DNA of 64,000 nucleotides, taken from NCBI GenBank assembly GCA_003956705.1, contig QZCP01000095.1:1-64000 (forward strand), in the 5' to 3' direction. The number at the start of each line of letters is the position of its first letter. Within the stretch, counting starts at the first letter, position 1. This DNA is from Brevipalpus yothersi. Its lineage: Eukaryota; Arthropoda; Arachnida; Trombidiformes; Tenuipalpidae. A program made the position numbers and the translations under genes. Positions 47,090 to 59,276 of this stretch are shown here, piece after piece. Below the pieces are notes generated by a model. The model worked only from the letters and a program-made list of their open reading frames with translations, was not told where the DNA came from and ran no database searches.

Positions 47090-48134
47090 ATGAATTGGAA
47101 CGGATTCTGTGTGTTCACACTGATGTGTTTCGGTCAACCAATGACCAACTATAACTCTGATCATGGATTGTGTTCATTTTACACATCAGATGATAGTAAG
47201 TGTTTCCTGGAAAATCTTTTTTTGAGTATGAATAGATCGATCAATTAAAATAAATTTTTTCCTCAGCTGGCAAAATGAGTCTAGTTTTGGACATTCGTAA
47301 GCAGGTGGAAGACTCAACTGATCCCCAGAAATGTCTCGATAAAGGGCAACTCAACACACTTCTACTTTATTCCGATAATAAAGTTGGTGATAAATTGAAC
47401 GAGATCAAGTTCACATCTGGTGGTAACTATGAACATCTCATAGTTATAAACCAAGCTTTGCCCAAAAACTTGTGCAATTATGCAACCACTGGTAAAGTTC
47501 ATGCAACTTCTCTGACCGTGTTCAAGAATGATAATTTGGCGCAATGGGACTGGCTCAAGTGTCACAGATTCAAGTATATCCGTATAGAGGGATGTTCCTT
47601 CAAATCGGGGGAAAGAAATCGTGTAGAAACTCTTATTCTAACCGAAGATTTACTTGTTCTTACGCTGGTAAATAATAAGAACTTGCACCCATGGCTAAAT
47701 TTCCGTTATTATGCAGCTCATATGCTGCGAGAACTGGTCATCAATGATCACAAAATGCCGAATATGTGGACAAAACCGATCGAAAGTTTTCCAGAATTGA
47801 GAAGATTGGATCTCCAAAACAATCAAATAGAGACTTTTGGAGAGAAATTCTTCGAAAGTATGCCCAAGCTGGTAGAATTGAATGTGGAGCGGAATAATTT
47901 GCGAACTTTCAATCCCACGTTCAACTCATGGCCTAAAAGAATTTACTTAAATGGTGATTTTCTTCCCCTTTTACAATAAGTTCATAATTTCAAGTATTTT
48001 TCACTTTTTTAGATAACCCTTTGATTGGAGATGCAGAAACTTGCGAATTCTTGCGCTCAGCTGATTTTGCTCTCATCGGTCCCAGTTTTGAAATCTGTCC
48101 TAATTTGGGAGGACGAAATCTATCTCTCCAGTGA
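47090..48134 (+). CDS. Secreted leucine-rich-repeat protein, copy 2
   Basis: Three exons: 47090-47195, 47267-47953, 48013-48134; 304 residues. Structure matches copy 1 at 35.2 kb: modest signal peptide MNWNGFCVFTLMCFGQ, Cys-bearing N-terminal region, LRR units LRRLDLQNNQIETFGEKFF and LVELNVERNNLRTF, and the C-terminal cap NPLIGDAETCEFLRSADF with a final ICPNL. It ends slightly earlier than copy 1. Between the copies, DPQKCLDKGQLNTLLLYS is unchanged while the following repeats diverge (RIEGCSFKSGERNRVETL here, WIEKCSVELWKAYRTATL in copy 1). Likely an extracellular binding protein of unknown ligand. Confidence 0.82.
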
Positions 48135-49243
48135 TTTTTATCCAGGATCAATATGGTTTCGTTGGAACTGAAGCCAGAAAGGAGTTCAGATTCTTTTCGC
48201 TCCAAATTTCACTTTCTTTCATCAATCCATCATCATTTACTTTTCTATCTATCACACTTTATCAGAAATTGCTCACACTATATGTATATGTGTGTATATT
48301 ACTTTTTGCTGACTAACAAAGGCAAAGGTTAATAAACCACCAAGCAGGTATAGCTACAATTAAAAGCACGATTGACTCTCAACCACGATGATTGCCAATC
48401 CATATATAATCTATTTAATCCATATTAATCGATAATCAGTCCAAATCATAAAATTCTATGTGCATTTCGAATTTGAGAGACTTATTAATAAATACTTGTA
48501 TAATCTTTAAGGCTTTTGCAACTTGTGTTTAATTCCGAATTCCTCATGTGTAAATCAGTTCGGATGGGATTGCATATCTCATGCTCCCAATGAATATTTC
48601 AATGGATATTCAATCTCTATCTATTAGATGATAATTTATTTATTTAACGCTATTTTCCCGGTACAATATCAGTTGTAATCGAAATATTTGTTGGAATATC
48701 CATTCAATATGTTCTTGGTTAACCAATGGGAGGAAGCCAATACACATTAGTTTGTTTCTCTCAACGAGAAATTTTTCTTAAAACAGGAGAGAAAAAGATG
48801 AATATTCTGGTAATGATTTAATTCGCCATAGAAACAATCGTAATCGAAGTAGAAATGACCTTCTCGAGACTTCCACGAATTTTTGGTACATTGAATTGTC
48901 AGAGGTTAGATTGATGATCGAATTCATTCATAGATAATTCAATTTTTCTGTCAACTGGTCATTACATTCCATAAGACCATATTTCTCTTCGAACTTTAGA
49001 CCCTGACTCTTTTGATTGAACGAAATTGACCAGAAATTAAACTGAGTTTTAGCCCTTGATGGAACAAAATGGGCCAAAAAATTTCCAAACTTATTTTATT
49101 GGCATGGCTATTGTAACTGAAGATAGAAACCCTGAAGTTGCTATATGTGAACATCGATTTATTTACATAGCGAATCTCTCACGATGTTTCCGTGATTTAA
49201 AAATGGAAGCACAAAAAAGTGATTAAAATCAATGTTATCAGCT
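48135..49243. other. Intergenic between converging genes
   Basis: AT-rich; nothing coding or repetitive recognised. Confidence 0.45.
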
Positions 49244-51079
49244 TTAATTGCTATTTGGACAAATACTTTGTGTAGCCATGCAGAAGCCTTTACCAGGAGC
49301 AAGGAACATCAAACCAGATTCACAGACACAAATCTTTGAGAGAAAAAGTTTGCAATTAGAATTTATTTTATTTGTTCTATTTCTATGATGAGAAAATGGT
49401 CAAATTTCATGACCACTATCATCTCTCACCTGATATGTAGTTTGAGAATCATTTTCCTGATATAAGGAGCTTCTCGCAGAGGGTAGATATGAAAAATGCA
49501 CTCGTCCCGAATCGAAGATCAATTTCTCGGTTGATAATGTTATATTCTTAAAAGAGCCGACAATGACATCACCAGCTTTCGATCCAATAGAAATGCTCCC
49601 AAGAGCCGCCATTTGAATTGACTTTGTCCGTGATTCGATTCTACAGGAAAAGAAGAACAAATGTTAATGATCATGAAGTACACGAATTTAGACGAGAAGC
49701 TTCAATTCATAGAGAGAGTTTTCAATATTTTCAAATCGAATTTCGATTTTTCAGTATATAAGATACTCTCTTCTACACTTGATGCTGGTGTTGTATTTTT
49801 CTTGCTTCTATTTTGCGTGCAAAACCATGATATTATGAGAATCGAAAAGATTTGAGAGGTTCTCAAATGATGTGAATTAGCTAGCACATGTTCAATTTCT
49901 CTTAATAGTCTTGAAGAGATGACTTGTATGGTTGAGTTTTAGGATTAAACAGGCCTAGTAAAGGTCATTCTAAATTACCTGGCTATTCTGACATCTCCTG
50001 AATGATGAAAATTAAGCTGTTTCTCATGCTAAATTATTTCAGAGCATTTAAATAAATGTATAATATAATATAGAATATTATTATTTATGGAATACACCCT
50101 CTTGCATAAGTTTTGTTAGAGCTCTGGACACAAATAAATTTTAACCGAGATTTTCAGAAGGATTCTTAAAATTTCGAGTTATACAACTTCTGGAATTTTT
50201 ATGACCTGAATGTTAGCATATGTTGAATTAAAGAGAATAAAATATTTGAAGCATACCTTAAGTTCTTAGTAAAGTCACCAGTCAATCCATTTGTCTGGAG
50301 ATTTTTGGTCATTTTAAAATTCTCCCATACTGAATTCCGTGATGAATGATCAATTTCTCGTGATGATGTGGTGAGCTCACCCGATTGTATACTGAATTGA
50401 GGTTGATCACTTTGACTTTTGGTTTTGTGAGCAAACAATTGATTTCCTCTTAATTCGATTCGATTTGTGTCCTTATCTGTCACAGACAATGTAAAGAGAG
50501 CAAGAAATGTGTGTGAACTTTGTTCCAAAATCATATCTAACAAGTGACACTTGTCAATGAATGACACTCACTGTTAAGTCTCAGACTTGAAGCTGAAGAT
50601 ATTGAATCATCGCGACCATCTAAGATTAATTGTCTTTGGCCTGATAGAATCACTTTACCAGCGGCATGTGAAGATATCAACTCGGTATACAGTTTCTTAT
50701 TGAAGATGGCATCTGGATGAATGCTGATACCTTTTGTGGTGAACATGAGACCACCATTTCCTAAGCCATCCTAGACAATCATCAGAAGATAAAATTTATC
50801 AGAATTTCGGTTTGAAGAATTGAATATTGCAAAACTTACCCCTCCTAATTGTAAAGAGAACAATATCCAATATCCAAGAATCAAATTAATCACACAAAAA
50901 CCCGTTAAAAATGACATCAACAAAGGAAACCATTTCGATTGTCGAAGTTCTTCAAATATCAGACTGAAATTTATCTTAAATGTTGACTGATCATCACTTT
51001 GCAATAATCGTGTTATTGGACCATTATTTATTCCATTAGTCCCAGGATATATGGACACAAACTGATGGTGCTTAGTCAT
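49244..51079 (-). CDS. Delta/gamma-type sarcoglycan
   Basis: Five exons: 51079-50840, 50770-50572, 50476-50257, 49640-49430, 49333-49244; 319 residues. Sarcoglycans are single-pass glycoproteins of the dystrophin complex in muscle membrane. Type II layout: cytoplasmic N-terminus of about 50 residues, one helix (FPLLMSFLTGFCVINLILGYWILF), then a beta-helical ectodomain starting DGLGNGGLMFTTKG, like the family's DGMGNLRITEKG. The C-terminal Cys cluster is ICVCESGLMFLAPGKGFC, matching ICVCANGRLFL. N-glycosylation sites include NIT. The start DGLGN and the ICVC motif favour delta/gamma over beta sarcoglycan. All intron phases fit. Confidence 0.85.
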
Positions 51080-51917
51080 TTTGATTACTGGTTACTGGGA
51101 ACAAAAAAAATAATACAACCAATCAAAATTCACTCCAAACACTACAACACCGAACAAATTCACTCAGACCAGAGGCCATCACCAAAAGATTTATCGATCC
51201 ATAGGAATGTACAGTTAGAACTTACAGATCAAATCTCACTTCACGAAGTAGTAATCAGTGCAAAATGCGCCAAAAAGGTTGCGCAAATAGTGCGATATCT
51301 TACACAGAATAAAATATGTATGCTATGTGATACACACAGACACAAGATCATTCAAGGTTCAATGATGTATCAATATCGAGGAAGAGAGATAATTTTTGCT
51401 CATTTTATCGATTGCGATTCCTCTGTGTAATGTGTATTAATTACCACATTAGTCGAGATGAGAGCAGTTTTGATGTCTAAGTTCTCATCCTTTGATAACC
51501 GATAAAATCGAGTTCCGTTGACACTTGAGTTGGGGATAAAATCATGCGAGAATAAATATGCTATTCAGTTCACGTCTTATCTTTTGAGGATATCTTTTTA
51601 GTTTAAGAAAAAAAGAATACAGTCATGAGTCCTATTTCGTCACAAGTCATCTGAAATGATGATAATTGAATGGTGGCGTGATACAATCAGATTAAATGTA
51701 TTCCATAATGGATCATTGAATTGGCAAAGTTTATTGAATTTTTCTAATGGTCAAAAGCCGAAGATAAATTTGGAAATGTATTCTTTTCCTCTCTCTTGGT
51801 TAAAAAAGGCAGTCAAATGCGTGTGTAAGATATTGAAAATTAAGGAAATGGATCTCTCTGATAAAATTTATTTTTTTCCATCCTATTTGAGACCTCCGGC
51901 TTGATCAATTTTGATCA
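51080..51917. other. Intergenic
   Basis: 5' flank of the sarcoglycan gene and 3' flank of ODC. ORFs at 51065 and 51656 (plus) lack recognised features. Confidence 0.4.
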
Positions 51918-53767
51918 TTAACTAACTTCGATCAAGTCAAGACGAGAGGCGGATGGACGGTTGAGAAACTTTTTGGGAATAGTCAATTCATTTTGTCTGA
52001 CTTTCAAAGTTTTAGCGATTTTGGACCAATTGTAAAATTTGGATATCATATCAAATGAATAAGAATTGATAAAATATTTCAATGATGGTATTGGAAATCC
52101 ATTGAAACCAGATGCAGCTGACACAGTGTATGCTCCCATGGATCGGAATACAATCCATTCGCCAACTTTCATCTCCGGAAACACAATGTCTCTCTTGATA
52201 CAATCCATGGCATCACACGTTGGACCCCAAATAACGGTGGACAATTGACGTCGATCATGATGATCTGCCATTGAATCTGGATCCTCAAGTGGCAGTGGGC
52301 TCACATCTTGATGGTCAAACAGTGTACAATTGAATGATCCATACACACCATCGTTAAGATAATACATGGCCACAGTTTCTCCATTCGCCTGTACTGTGGT
52401 TCGCTTAGCTATTATGTGGCAAGCCAATGTGAAAGCAGAGGCAACATAATATCTTCCAGGTTCAGCGATAATATTAACATTCTCCGAGGCGGGAAAATAT
52501 TCATCCAAACTTTGATTGACTACCGAAGCGATCTGATTGAAAAGTTTCGCAGATTCCGGTGAGCCAGGAAAACCTCCTCCAATATCGAGGAGGCTCATAT
52601 CAAAGCCGTACACAGATCGCCCCTTGTCGAACACTTGTCGAGCATTTCGAATGGCTTCACTAAATGATGCCGGATTGTGGCAGCCACTGCCAACGTGAAA
52701 GCTGACACCGATCACGGTGAGATCCAGAGAATGTGCCAGTTTCAAGAGACCATCAACATCGTCCATAGCTGCTCCAAATTTATCACTCAAAACACACTGA
52801 GCCCCAGTGTCATCAGCCCGAATTCGAAGGATCAACCGAGCATCGGGAGCTGTTTGAGCAATCTTGAGTAATTCTTCTCGATTGTCAAATGTCATCATAT
52901 CCACGCCAAGATTCATGGCATGACGAATATGGGATCGTGGCTTGCATGGATTGGCGAAGACAATCTTTTTTGGGGAACATTTTTGAGCCAAAACAGTGTC
53001 AATTTCGCCCTGTAGAAGAGAAGTTGGAAAAGAAAAGAAGAGGGAAAAAAGATCGATGTTAGAAATCAAATTTAAACAGAGGCCATTTAATTAGCTGTAA
53101 AATCAATTTTTTAGGTAAATTTTTCGGAAGTACAACTTCACCCCAGCAATAATGAGAATGTTGAACAAGTGAAGAAAAGTAGCCAAACAATTCGATTGAA
53201 GCCATTACAAGATACAGAGAGAGAGAAACCAATTCCTAATCATGATCATCAATGCGAAACAGAATCCTCATTGCGAGTAGTCATCACTAATCATCAGGCT
53301 GTTTAATTTGTGATTTCGATTACGATCGTGGACCATACATCTGAGGTTGGCCTGAGGGCTCACACGAAGACCGGGAATTGGGCACAAGAATTGAAACTTG
53401 AAAGAAAGCTATCCTCTCAGATAGCTTATTATCATTCGATTGATCGATTGTTGTTAGGAACCCAATCACAATTGTGTGTAATCAAATTCAATAACACTTG
53501 GACTCAATCAATGGAACTTACTTTACTGGCACAATCGAAGCCCAATCCCAGTCCGGCGAGAATTTCAAGCACAACTCGACTCGAATTACACTTGATAGCA
53601 TAAAATGGATTGACACGAGGCATAGCGAGAACCCAATTTCGATGTTTTAGTAGAATATCTTGAAGATCAACCACATAGAAGGCATCTTCTTGACGCTTGT
53701 CATAGGTACACAAACGTATTAGATCATCCACCGAAGAGCAACTACTGGATAGATTGATACTATTCAT
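51918..53767 (-). CDS. ODC1: Ornithine decarboxylase
   Basis: Two exons: 53767-53522 and 53009-51918; 445 residues (human 461). PLP-dependent decarboxylation of ornithine to putrescine, the first step of polyamine synthesis; cytosolic dimer. Visible: PLP lysine Lys59 in PFYAIKCN, HVGSGC (187-192), GGGFPG (226-231), EPGRYYVASAF (264-), YLNDGVYGSFN, and catalytic Cys347 in WGPTCDAMDCIKRD with the dimer partner residues. All catalytic residues are present, so it should be an active ODC and not an antizyme inhibitor (which loses the lysine or cysteine). The Met at 53767 aligns with the family start; an upstream in-frame Met would add an unlikely hydrophobic leader. A TATATAA-like sequence lies about 125 bases upstream. 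Confidence 0.94.
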
Positions 53768-53890
53768 TGTTGAAGCAATCAGAAGAAAAACTCGGAATCG
53801 TTGAACACAGAGAGAGAGAAAAAGAGCAGAACAGAGCGATGATAGTCTCAAGAAAAGACTGGCAAACCTTTGGCAAAGGAACTCGACAAT

Positions 53891-53898
53891 TTATATAT
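53891..53898 (-). promoter_or_regulatory. TATA-like box for ODC
   Basis: ATATATAA on the minus strand, about 125 bases upstream of the ODC start codon. Position is plausible; motif alone is weak in AT-rich DNA. Confidence 0.3.
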
Positions 53899-54035
53899 GT
53901 ACGGCAACACTGTCAGCTGAGTCTGTTAGGGAACAGAAGAGTGGGGATGTCCACAATAACTCAAATACAAATAGTTAAGTTAATTGTTCTCTTAGAGTCT
54001 AGTGCAAACGGGCAGGAAAGAGAAAAAGAAAGAAA

Positions 54036-54038
<3 letters not shown>

Positions 54039-54088
<50 letters not shown>
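54039..54088. repeat. (AG)n microsatellite
   Basis: Twenty-five AG units upstream of ODC. Confidence 0.95.
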
Positions 54089-54090
<2 letters not shown>

Positions 54091-54234
54091 GTCATTGGCA
54101 ATTAAGATATTGATAGTAGAGCAAATCTATGTACGTAAATCTACGTTATCCTGATCGGCCGATGGCCTCGCTTCTTTTATATCTGATTCTCATGTTCACG
54201 TTCAAATCACATCTCGACTCTAGTCTTTCCTGAT

Positions 54235-54496
<262 letters not shown>

Positions 54497-56269
54497 ACTT
54501 CAGTGCTGTCTCTCTTTCTCTTACTCTCTTCTTGCTATCGAATTGATGGTATCGAACATAAAAGAAGTGCAAAGAATCACTTCTACTCTACTTTATCAAT
54601 TAAAAGAGATGTTCGTAAAATCTTATCGATACAGTTGAAAAAGTATCATCGAAACTATGAGCGAAGATAGTATGGTAGAATTATTGCATTTTGTGTGTGT
54701 GAAGATAAGTTCAGGCGAGAAGAAAAAGGACTGTTATCTCTAGCGCTTTTACATCAGTATCATAGGTCTAAAGTTCGATTTCATGAGTGCCTGCTCATGG
54801 CATATCTGATTCGACTTTGCGTCTTTTTTGATAGATACATAGACATATATTGTGTATATTGTCCTCAACCACCGAGAACCAGTATGACTGAAGATGAGCC
54901 AATTAGATTCTGGTTTACGGTGGATATGAATATTTATCTTCGAGCTCACTGTGATGCAAAATCGAACTTGAATCGAATATTTTTCTGACACCACAGATAT
55001 GATCCGGTAAACTTACTCATGCATACTCGTGTTCAAATTATGTAACCCCTTGTATTGGCTCATTTATATTTATCACTAGATCAGAATCGACAGAAAGAGC
55101 CGAAAAAATGCAAGAGAATTCAATGATCCTATTTTCCGATAAAATTGATGATATCGAAAAATCGTGACATGCCAGATTTATTCGAGAAGAAATTTTTTCA
55201 CCAAAATATCGTAGGTCGATTACCTAAATGATTTTTTGAGATGATATAAAATGAATCTTTGGAGCTCGTGAAACCCAGTCACGTGAAATATTTTTCTCCA
55301 TCAATGGATTTAAATGTTCTTGCCAAATAGAACATTTACCTACTGTAGCATGTCAGCAGACTAGTTGAGTAAATTTTTTTTCACCCGAAATTCACATGAA
55401 ATGGCTAAAAAGATTTGAATGTTACGAGAGTTATTCTAAAGACTAAAAAATAGAAAAAAACGGACTTCGATTCCTTGGAGGTTGAGATGACATTCGAGAT
55501 TATCTTACGAGCTCGTTATATAAAAGTCAGGGGATTTCATATTGTCAGATGTCGATCATCAACAGTGATTACTTTCACTCCTCATGATCTCTCTCAGGAA
55601 GTATCTACGTATCGAGCATGGAAGAATCCCCGTTATTTAGTGGTAAATATTTTCTTACAACCTAGTAAAGCAATCAGAGGATTTGAATTCGCTGCCAAGC
55701 TGAATGCATTTTCACTTATAGCTCACAAAAATTTATTGATTAAACGATTATGATTCCTCAATGAGTTTTGTTCAACTGTTTGGACATAATCTACCCTGCA
55801 AGTCAAATGTTTTGAAAATAGTCACCAATATGAATTGAAATATCTATCCGAGGAGGATTCCCTCCGAGATTTCTGATGAAGTAACCGAATAATAATAATC
55901 GATGATGGATTATCTATTGGACAGTCACTGCGCATAGAATGACAGGATCCAATATTAATCAAATCCCTATGAAAATGCTTCAATAGAAAGGATTTGAGTT
56001 GTTACAGAGCTATATCCTGTCAAGTTCAATAATATGAATGGCTTACAATACACCAAACACACTTATTTGTAAGAATTATGATTATTTCTAATCGAAAGTG
56101 ATAAACCTTGAGGCAAAACTTGACGAAGACCCTTTTGGAATGGAATCAAAGCAAGAAGATTCTTCAAAATTCGAATCGAGAAACTCACTCACCTTATATT
56201 TTCAGATCGTCCATTTTCTATCCATGATGGATATTGAATTTGCTTGGAAATTCCAGCCACCATTCGATT

Positions 56270-56686
56270 TCAGATCTCAATTAAACCGTAATAGCTGAGA
56301 ATATCCAGCTTACACATTGGACAGGAACGTTGATCTATTAACCATGGGTCCACACAAGTCTTATGAAAAGCATGTTTACAGGGTAATATTCGAATAACAT
56401 CGAATATTTTATACTGTTCGATACATATCGCACAGCATTCCACCAATTCACCCGTCTTCAGATTAGGAATTTCGTCTTGAGCTATCGATTTGGTTGGTAT
56501 CTTGTCCAAAGCTTTGCGAGCAGCTGAACACAATTTTCTTGCCATAATATCTTTCGCATGAAGATATCGAAATCTTTGAATATAATAGAATATGAGCCAT
56601 GCCAAAGAGATACACAATAGAAGCGCAAATGAAACGGAAACGAAAAGTATTGATGTCTTGTTTATCATGCTAACGTCTTCGATCAA
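56270..56686 (-). CDS. Goliath/RNF130-like transmembrane RING-H2 E3, lacking the PA domain
   Basis: 138 residues from the first Met (132 from the second, MINKTSILF). A membrane helix (about 13-35, SILFVSVSFALLLCISLAWLIFYY) is followed by QRFRYLHAKD, a basic linker KLCSAARKALDKIPTK and a RING-H2 finger: C85, C88, C103, H105, H108, C111, C122, C125 (ILPCKHAFHKTCVDPWL). This matches the Goliath family of endosomal ubiquitin ligases residue for residue in many places. Goliath normally has a signal peptide and PA domain before the helix and a longer tail after the RING. Neither is found nearby, and the frame ends soon after SYYG. Either flanking exons were missed or this is a truncated paralogue. 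Confidence 0.75.
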   Translation of the reverse strand: MIEDVSMINKTSILFVSVSFALLLCISLAWLIFYYIQRFRYLHAKDIMARKLCSAARKALDKIPTKSIAQDEIPNLKTGELVECCAICIEQYKIFDVIRILPCKHAFHKTCVDPWLIDQRSCPMCKLDILSYYGLIEI

Positions 56687-57349
56687 TAATAATCGAAGTG
56701 TACTTCATTCATAGTCTTATTTTGAATGTGTCTATACGAAGAACTGGAGTACAAAACTCACTCGAAATATACACTGGAAAACATCTCTGAATATTTAAAT
56801 CAGAGAGTGTCAAATGGAACCAATCAATATCACCCCAATTCACTGAAATAAATAGAATGTTGAGATGCTCGACTCAATAAGCAATAATGAAGCAAATTTT
56901 GATGGTCAATTTTGAACGCTTCTAATAGCTCGGAAACCAGTCCAAGATTCAAAGCAAAATTCAAATGATCAAATCAGAACCTCGACTTTAGCTTACTCTT
57001 ACTTTCTCTCTCTCTCTCTCGTTTTTTTTGCCTTCAGCCACTTGCGCTTGCTTGATTCATTTTGGTGGAAGTTGGAATTTAGAGTGAATGACGAACACAA
57101 GGCCGGATACAAACACCCAATAAAATGTCGATGATATTGGGATAAGCAATTAATCTTGACCACATCATGACCATGGGGTCCAAGGTTTAGCAAAAGAGTC
57201 AACACTACTCGTGAGGGCCATTTTTTGTCCAAAAAATCCCAAAATAATTTTGGCTAGGTGAAGGGAGAAAAGTGTCAGATGTCATAGGTGAGCTGCAGGT
57301 ATGAATGAGATGTTAAAATTTTATTGTCAAATTTGTCCCATTCTAAGGC
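56687..57349. other. Intergenic
   Basis: A splice-acceptor-like TTTCAG on the minus strand near 56858 precedes an open stretch that ends by 56715 and shows no PA-domain resemblance. Nothing else seen. Confidence 0.35.
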
Positions 57350-57613
57350 ATGGATTATCGGATAATGTTTTTTGTTTTCATTGTTTTTCTCAACCTTTTT
57401 CGACAGTGTTCAGCTTATCCTGTTCCATCCTCAGATGAAATTTTCGAGGATTTTCAACACGTGATCAGAACGAAATTGAGTTTGAGAAGCTTAATCATCA
57501 AACTTTTCAAAGCTGTTGTCGATTGGGCTATTGATGGATTGATGGAGGAGATTTATCCTAGAAAGGAAAATCACTTACAAGATTTGTTAGATCGTGAGAG
57601 AATATCCAATTGA
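57350..57613 (+). CDS. Short secreted peptide of unknown function
   Basis: 87 residues. A strong signal peptide (MDYRIMFFVFIVFLNLFRQCSA) precedes a mature part of about 65 residues without Cys: an acidic start (SSDEIFEDFQHVI), an amphipathic basic helix (SLRSLIIKLFKAVVDWAIDGLM) and a charged end. No prohormone dibasic-Gly pattern is evident, so a neuropeptide is not supported. A spaced upstream open frame is lacking. It may be one exon of a larger gene; I see no clear donor near its end. Confidence 0.45.
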   Translation: MDYRIMFFVFIVFLNLFRQCSAYPVPSSDEIFEDFQHVIRTKLSLRSLIIKLFKAVVDWAIDGLMEEIYPRKENHLQDLLDRERISN

Positions 57614-57725
57614 TTGGTGTTTCGTTTGACTATGTACGAATTCAAATTGATCGTATTGGAAGCCGATTGAGTGAAGTGATGGAATCAAGTGAAATCAAGT
57701 GGAAAAATTGAAAACGATGAATTTA

Positions 57726-59276
57726 TTAGTCTATGAACTCTCTCACAGAAAGATCTTTTTTCGATACTGGTCGAAAAATATCTCTTATATGCCTTCCTTG
57801 ACTGAGAAGTTTGTATGAATAATCTGCTACAAATTTTATCCTGAATTTTTCATTTGATGAAATGTTTTTAGAAACATTCAGTTCAAATTGTAGAGGATTT
57901 TTGATGTATATTGGATCATTACAAGGTTTATGTATTACACATCCCTCGATCACATCACATCCATAGAGATCAAAATTAAATGTACTAAGATGATGAAAAA
58001 ATTCTGTCAACAGTTGCTCAAAAGGTGTTGTAAGATCATAATCCGGATCAGAGTCTTTGATTTGTGTCATTTCGTGAGTCTCTGGGTTAGGATCATTATT
58101 TTCATTCTTACAAACTTCACCGTTGAACAGGTTCAATGAAGATATTGAGGGAAGAATACGTCGAGGCTCACGAATTTGAAGAAAATGAATAACAAGCATC
58201 ATGAGCGAAAAATTGGTAAGATAAGGTCCTGGTGCTTTTTTGCGAGTAAGTTCTTGTATTTCGGCCCATATTTTTGTGATCACCATTAGCTTGATAACTC
58301 GATCGTCCATCTTTGAATAAGTCCAAAGAGCACTTGCAATATCAGTTCCACTGACATGAGAATCCAGATGAAGGGCAAGATCACAATCCAATGATGTGTG
58401 GATAGAGTGAAACTTGACTATTGGTACCCGAGCATTGAGAATGGGAATTACACCTCGAACTCCTGGATGATTTTTTTCAATTAAATGATATACAACTCTC
58501 AATATTCGTCTTGCTTCTTCACGTGGATTGACGGAAAAGTTTAATGATAGCTTATCGCTTTTTGGTATATGACCCTCGAAATCAATATTTTGTTCATCTT
58601 GATTGCAATTTGACTTGACAGACTCTTTGGGTAGTAACGTTAAATCCAAATCACTGGATTTCCAACCAAATCCATTGACACTCGATCCGAAAGGCAGTAT
58701 ACTCATTTGAGTAGAGAAGATTCTCAACAATATCTGTTCAAGTTGGACCATAAGAAAGAATCTCAATTTAGATTCAAGTTCATCGACCAGAACTGAATTT
58801 AACAACGAATTTACATAGTTTTCACTATCAAAATTTTGTGGATTGTCCAGTAAACTTCTCCACACAAGTCTTTTTTGTAATATATTCTCATAAACAGTAC
58901 GATGATCGCTATCAGTTATAAATTGTTTCACTTTGAATGGATCAAGAGTCAAAAATCGTGTCAATTTAACCGAATTGTTCACTTTCAATTGGGACATATC
59001 TCGACCATCTTTCAAACAGATCAAACAAAAATGATTACTATTAAAACGATATGGATACATCTTTCTAATTGACACATCCAACAATCGCTCCATACCATCT
59101 TGAGTAACCTGGGAAAGTCTCTGTGATTGATAATCAGCCACCAAAATCATTTGACCAGCTTCATGTTTCTCTTTTGCAATCATTTTATTAAACGATGTAA
59201 ACGATTGTTGATAATACTTTTGAGCCGACTTACGATACACATTCCAAACTGGTGTCGATAACATTGGACGTGTCAT
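57726..59276 (-). CDS. MTPAP: Mitochondrial poly(A) polymerase (MTPAP/PAPD1), intronless
   Basis: A single exon of 516 residues (human 582). Non-canonical poly(A) polymerase that adds A tails to mitochondrial mRNAs and completes some stop codons. Visible: a basic N-terminus that could target mitochondria (RPMLSTPVWNVYRKSAQK), the nucleotidyltransferase motif FGSSVNGFGWKSSDLDL with metal-binding Asp209 and Asp211, the third acidic region VKFHSIHTSLDCDLAL (Asp297/299), and the PAP-associated domain (GPYLTNFSLMMLVIHFLQ). These fit MTPAP better than TUT/GLD2, which lack the long N-terminal RNA-binding-like segment. No introns, unlike most neighbours. A short run of ATG triplets directly precedes the start on the opposite strand. 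Confidence 0.88.
   Translation of the reverse strand: MTRPMLSTPVWNVYRKSAQKYYQQSFTSFNKMIAKEKHEAGQMILVADYQSQRLSQVTQDGMERLLDVSIRKMYPYRFNSNHFCLICLKDGRDMSQLKVNNSVKLTRFLTLDPFKVKQFITDSDHRTVYENILQKRLVWRSLLDNPQNFDSENYVNSLLNSVLVDELESKLRFFLMVQLEQILLRIFSTQMSILPFGSSVNGFGWKSSDLDLTLLPKESVKSNCNQDEQNIDFEGHIPKSDKLSLNFSVNPREEARRILRVVYHLIEKNHPGVRGVIPILNARVPIVKFHSIHTSLDCDLALHLDSHVSGTDIASALWTYSKMDDRVIKLMVITKIWAEIQELTRKKAPGPYLTNFSLMMLVIHFLQIREPRRILPSISSLNLFNGEVCKNENNDPNPETHEMTQIKDSDPDYDLTTPFEQLLTEFFHHLSTFNFDLYGCDVIEGCVIHKPCNDPIYIKNPLQFELNVSKNISSNEKFRIKFVADYSYKLLSQGRHIRDIFRPVSKKDLSVREFID

Noticed and set aside
51918..53767. Antizyme inhibitor instead of ODC
   Set aside because: The PLP lysine, GGGFPG, EPGRY and catalytic WGPTCD cysteine are all present.
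56098..56298. Plus-strand ORF overlapping the RING gene
   Set aside because: Overlaps the C-terminus of a well-supported minus-strand protein and has no features.
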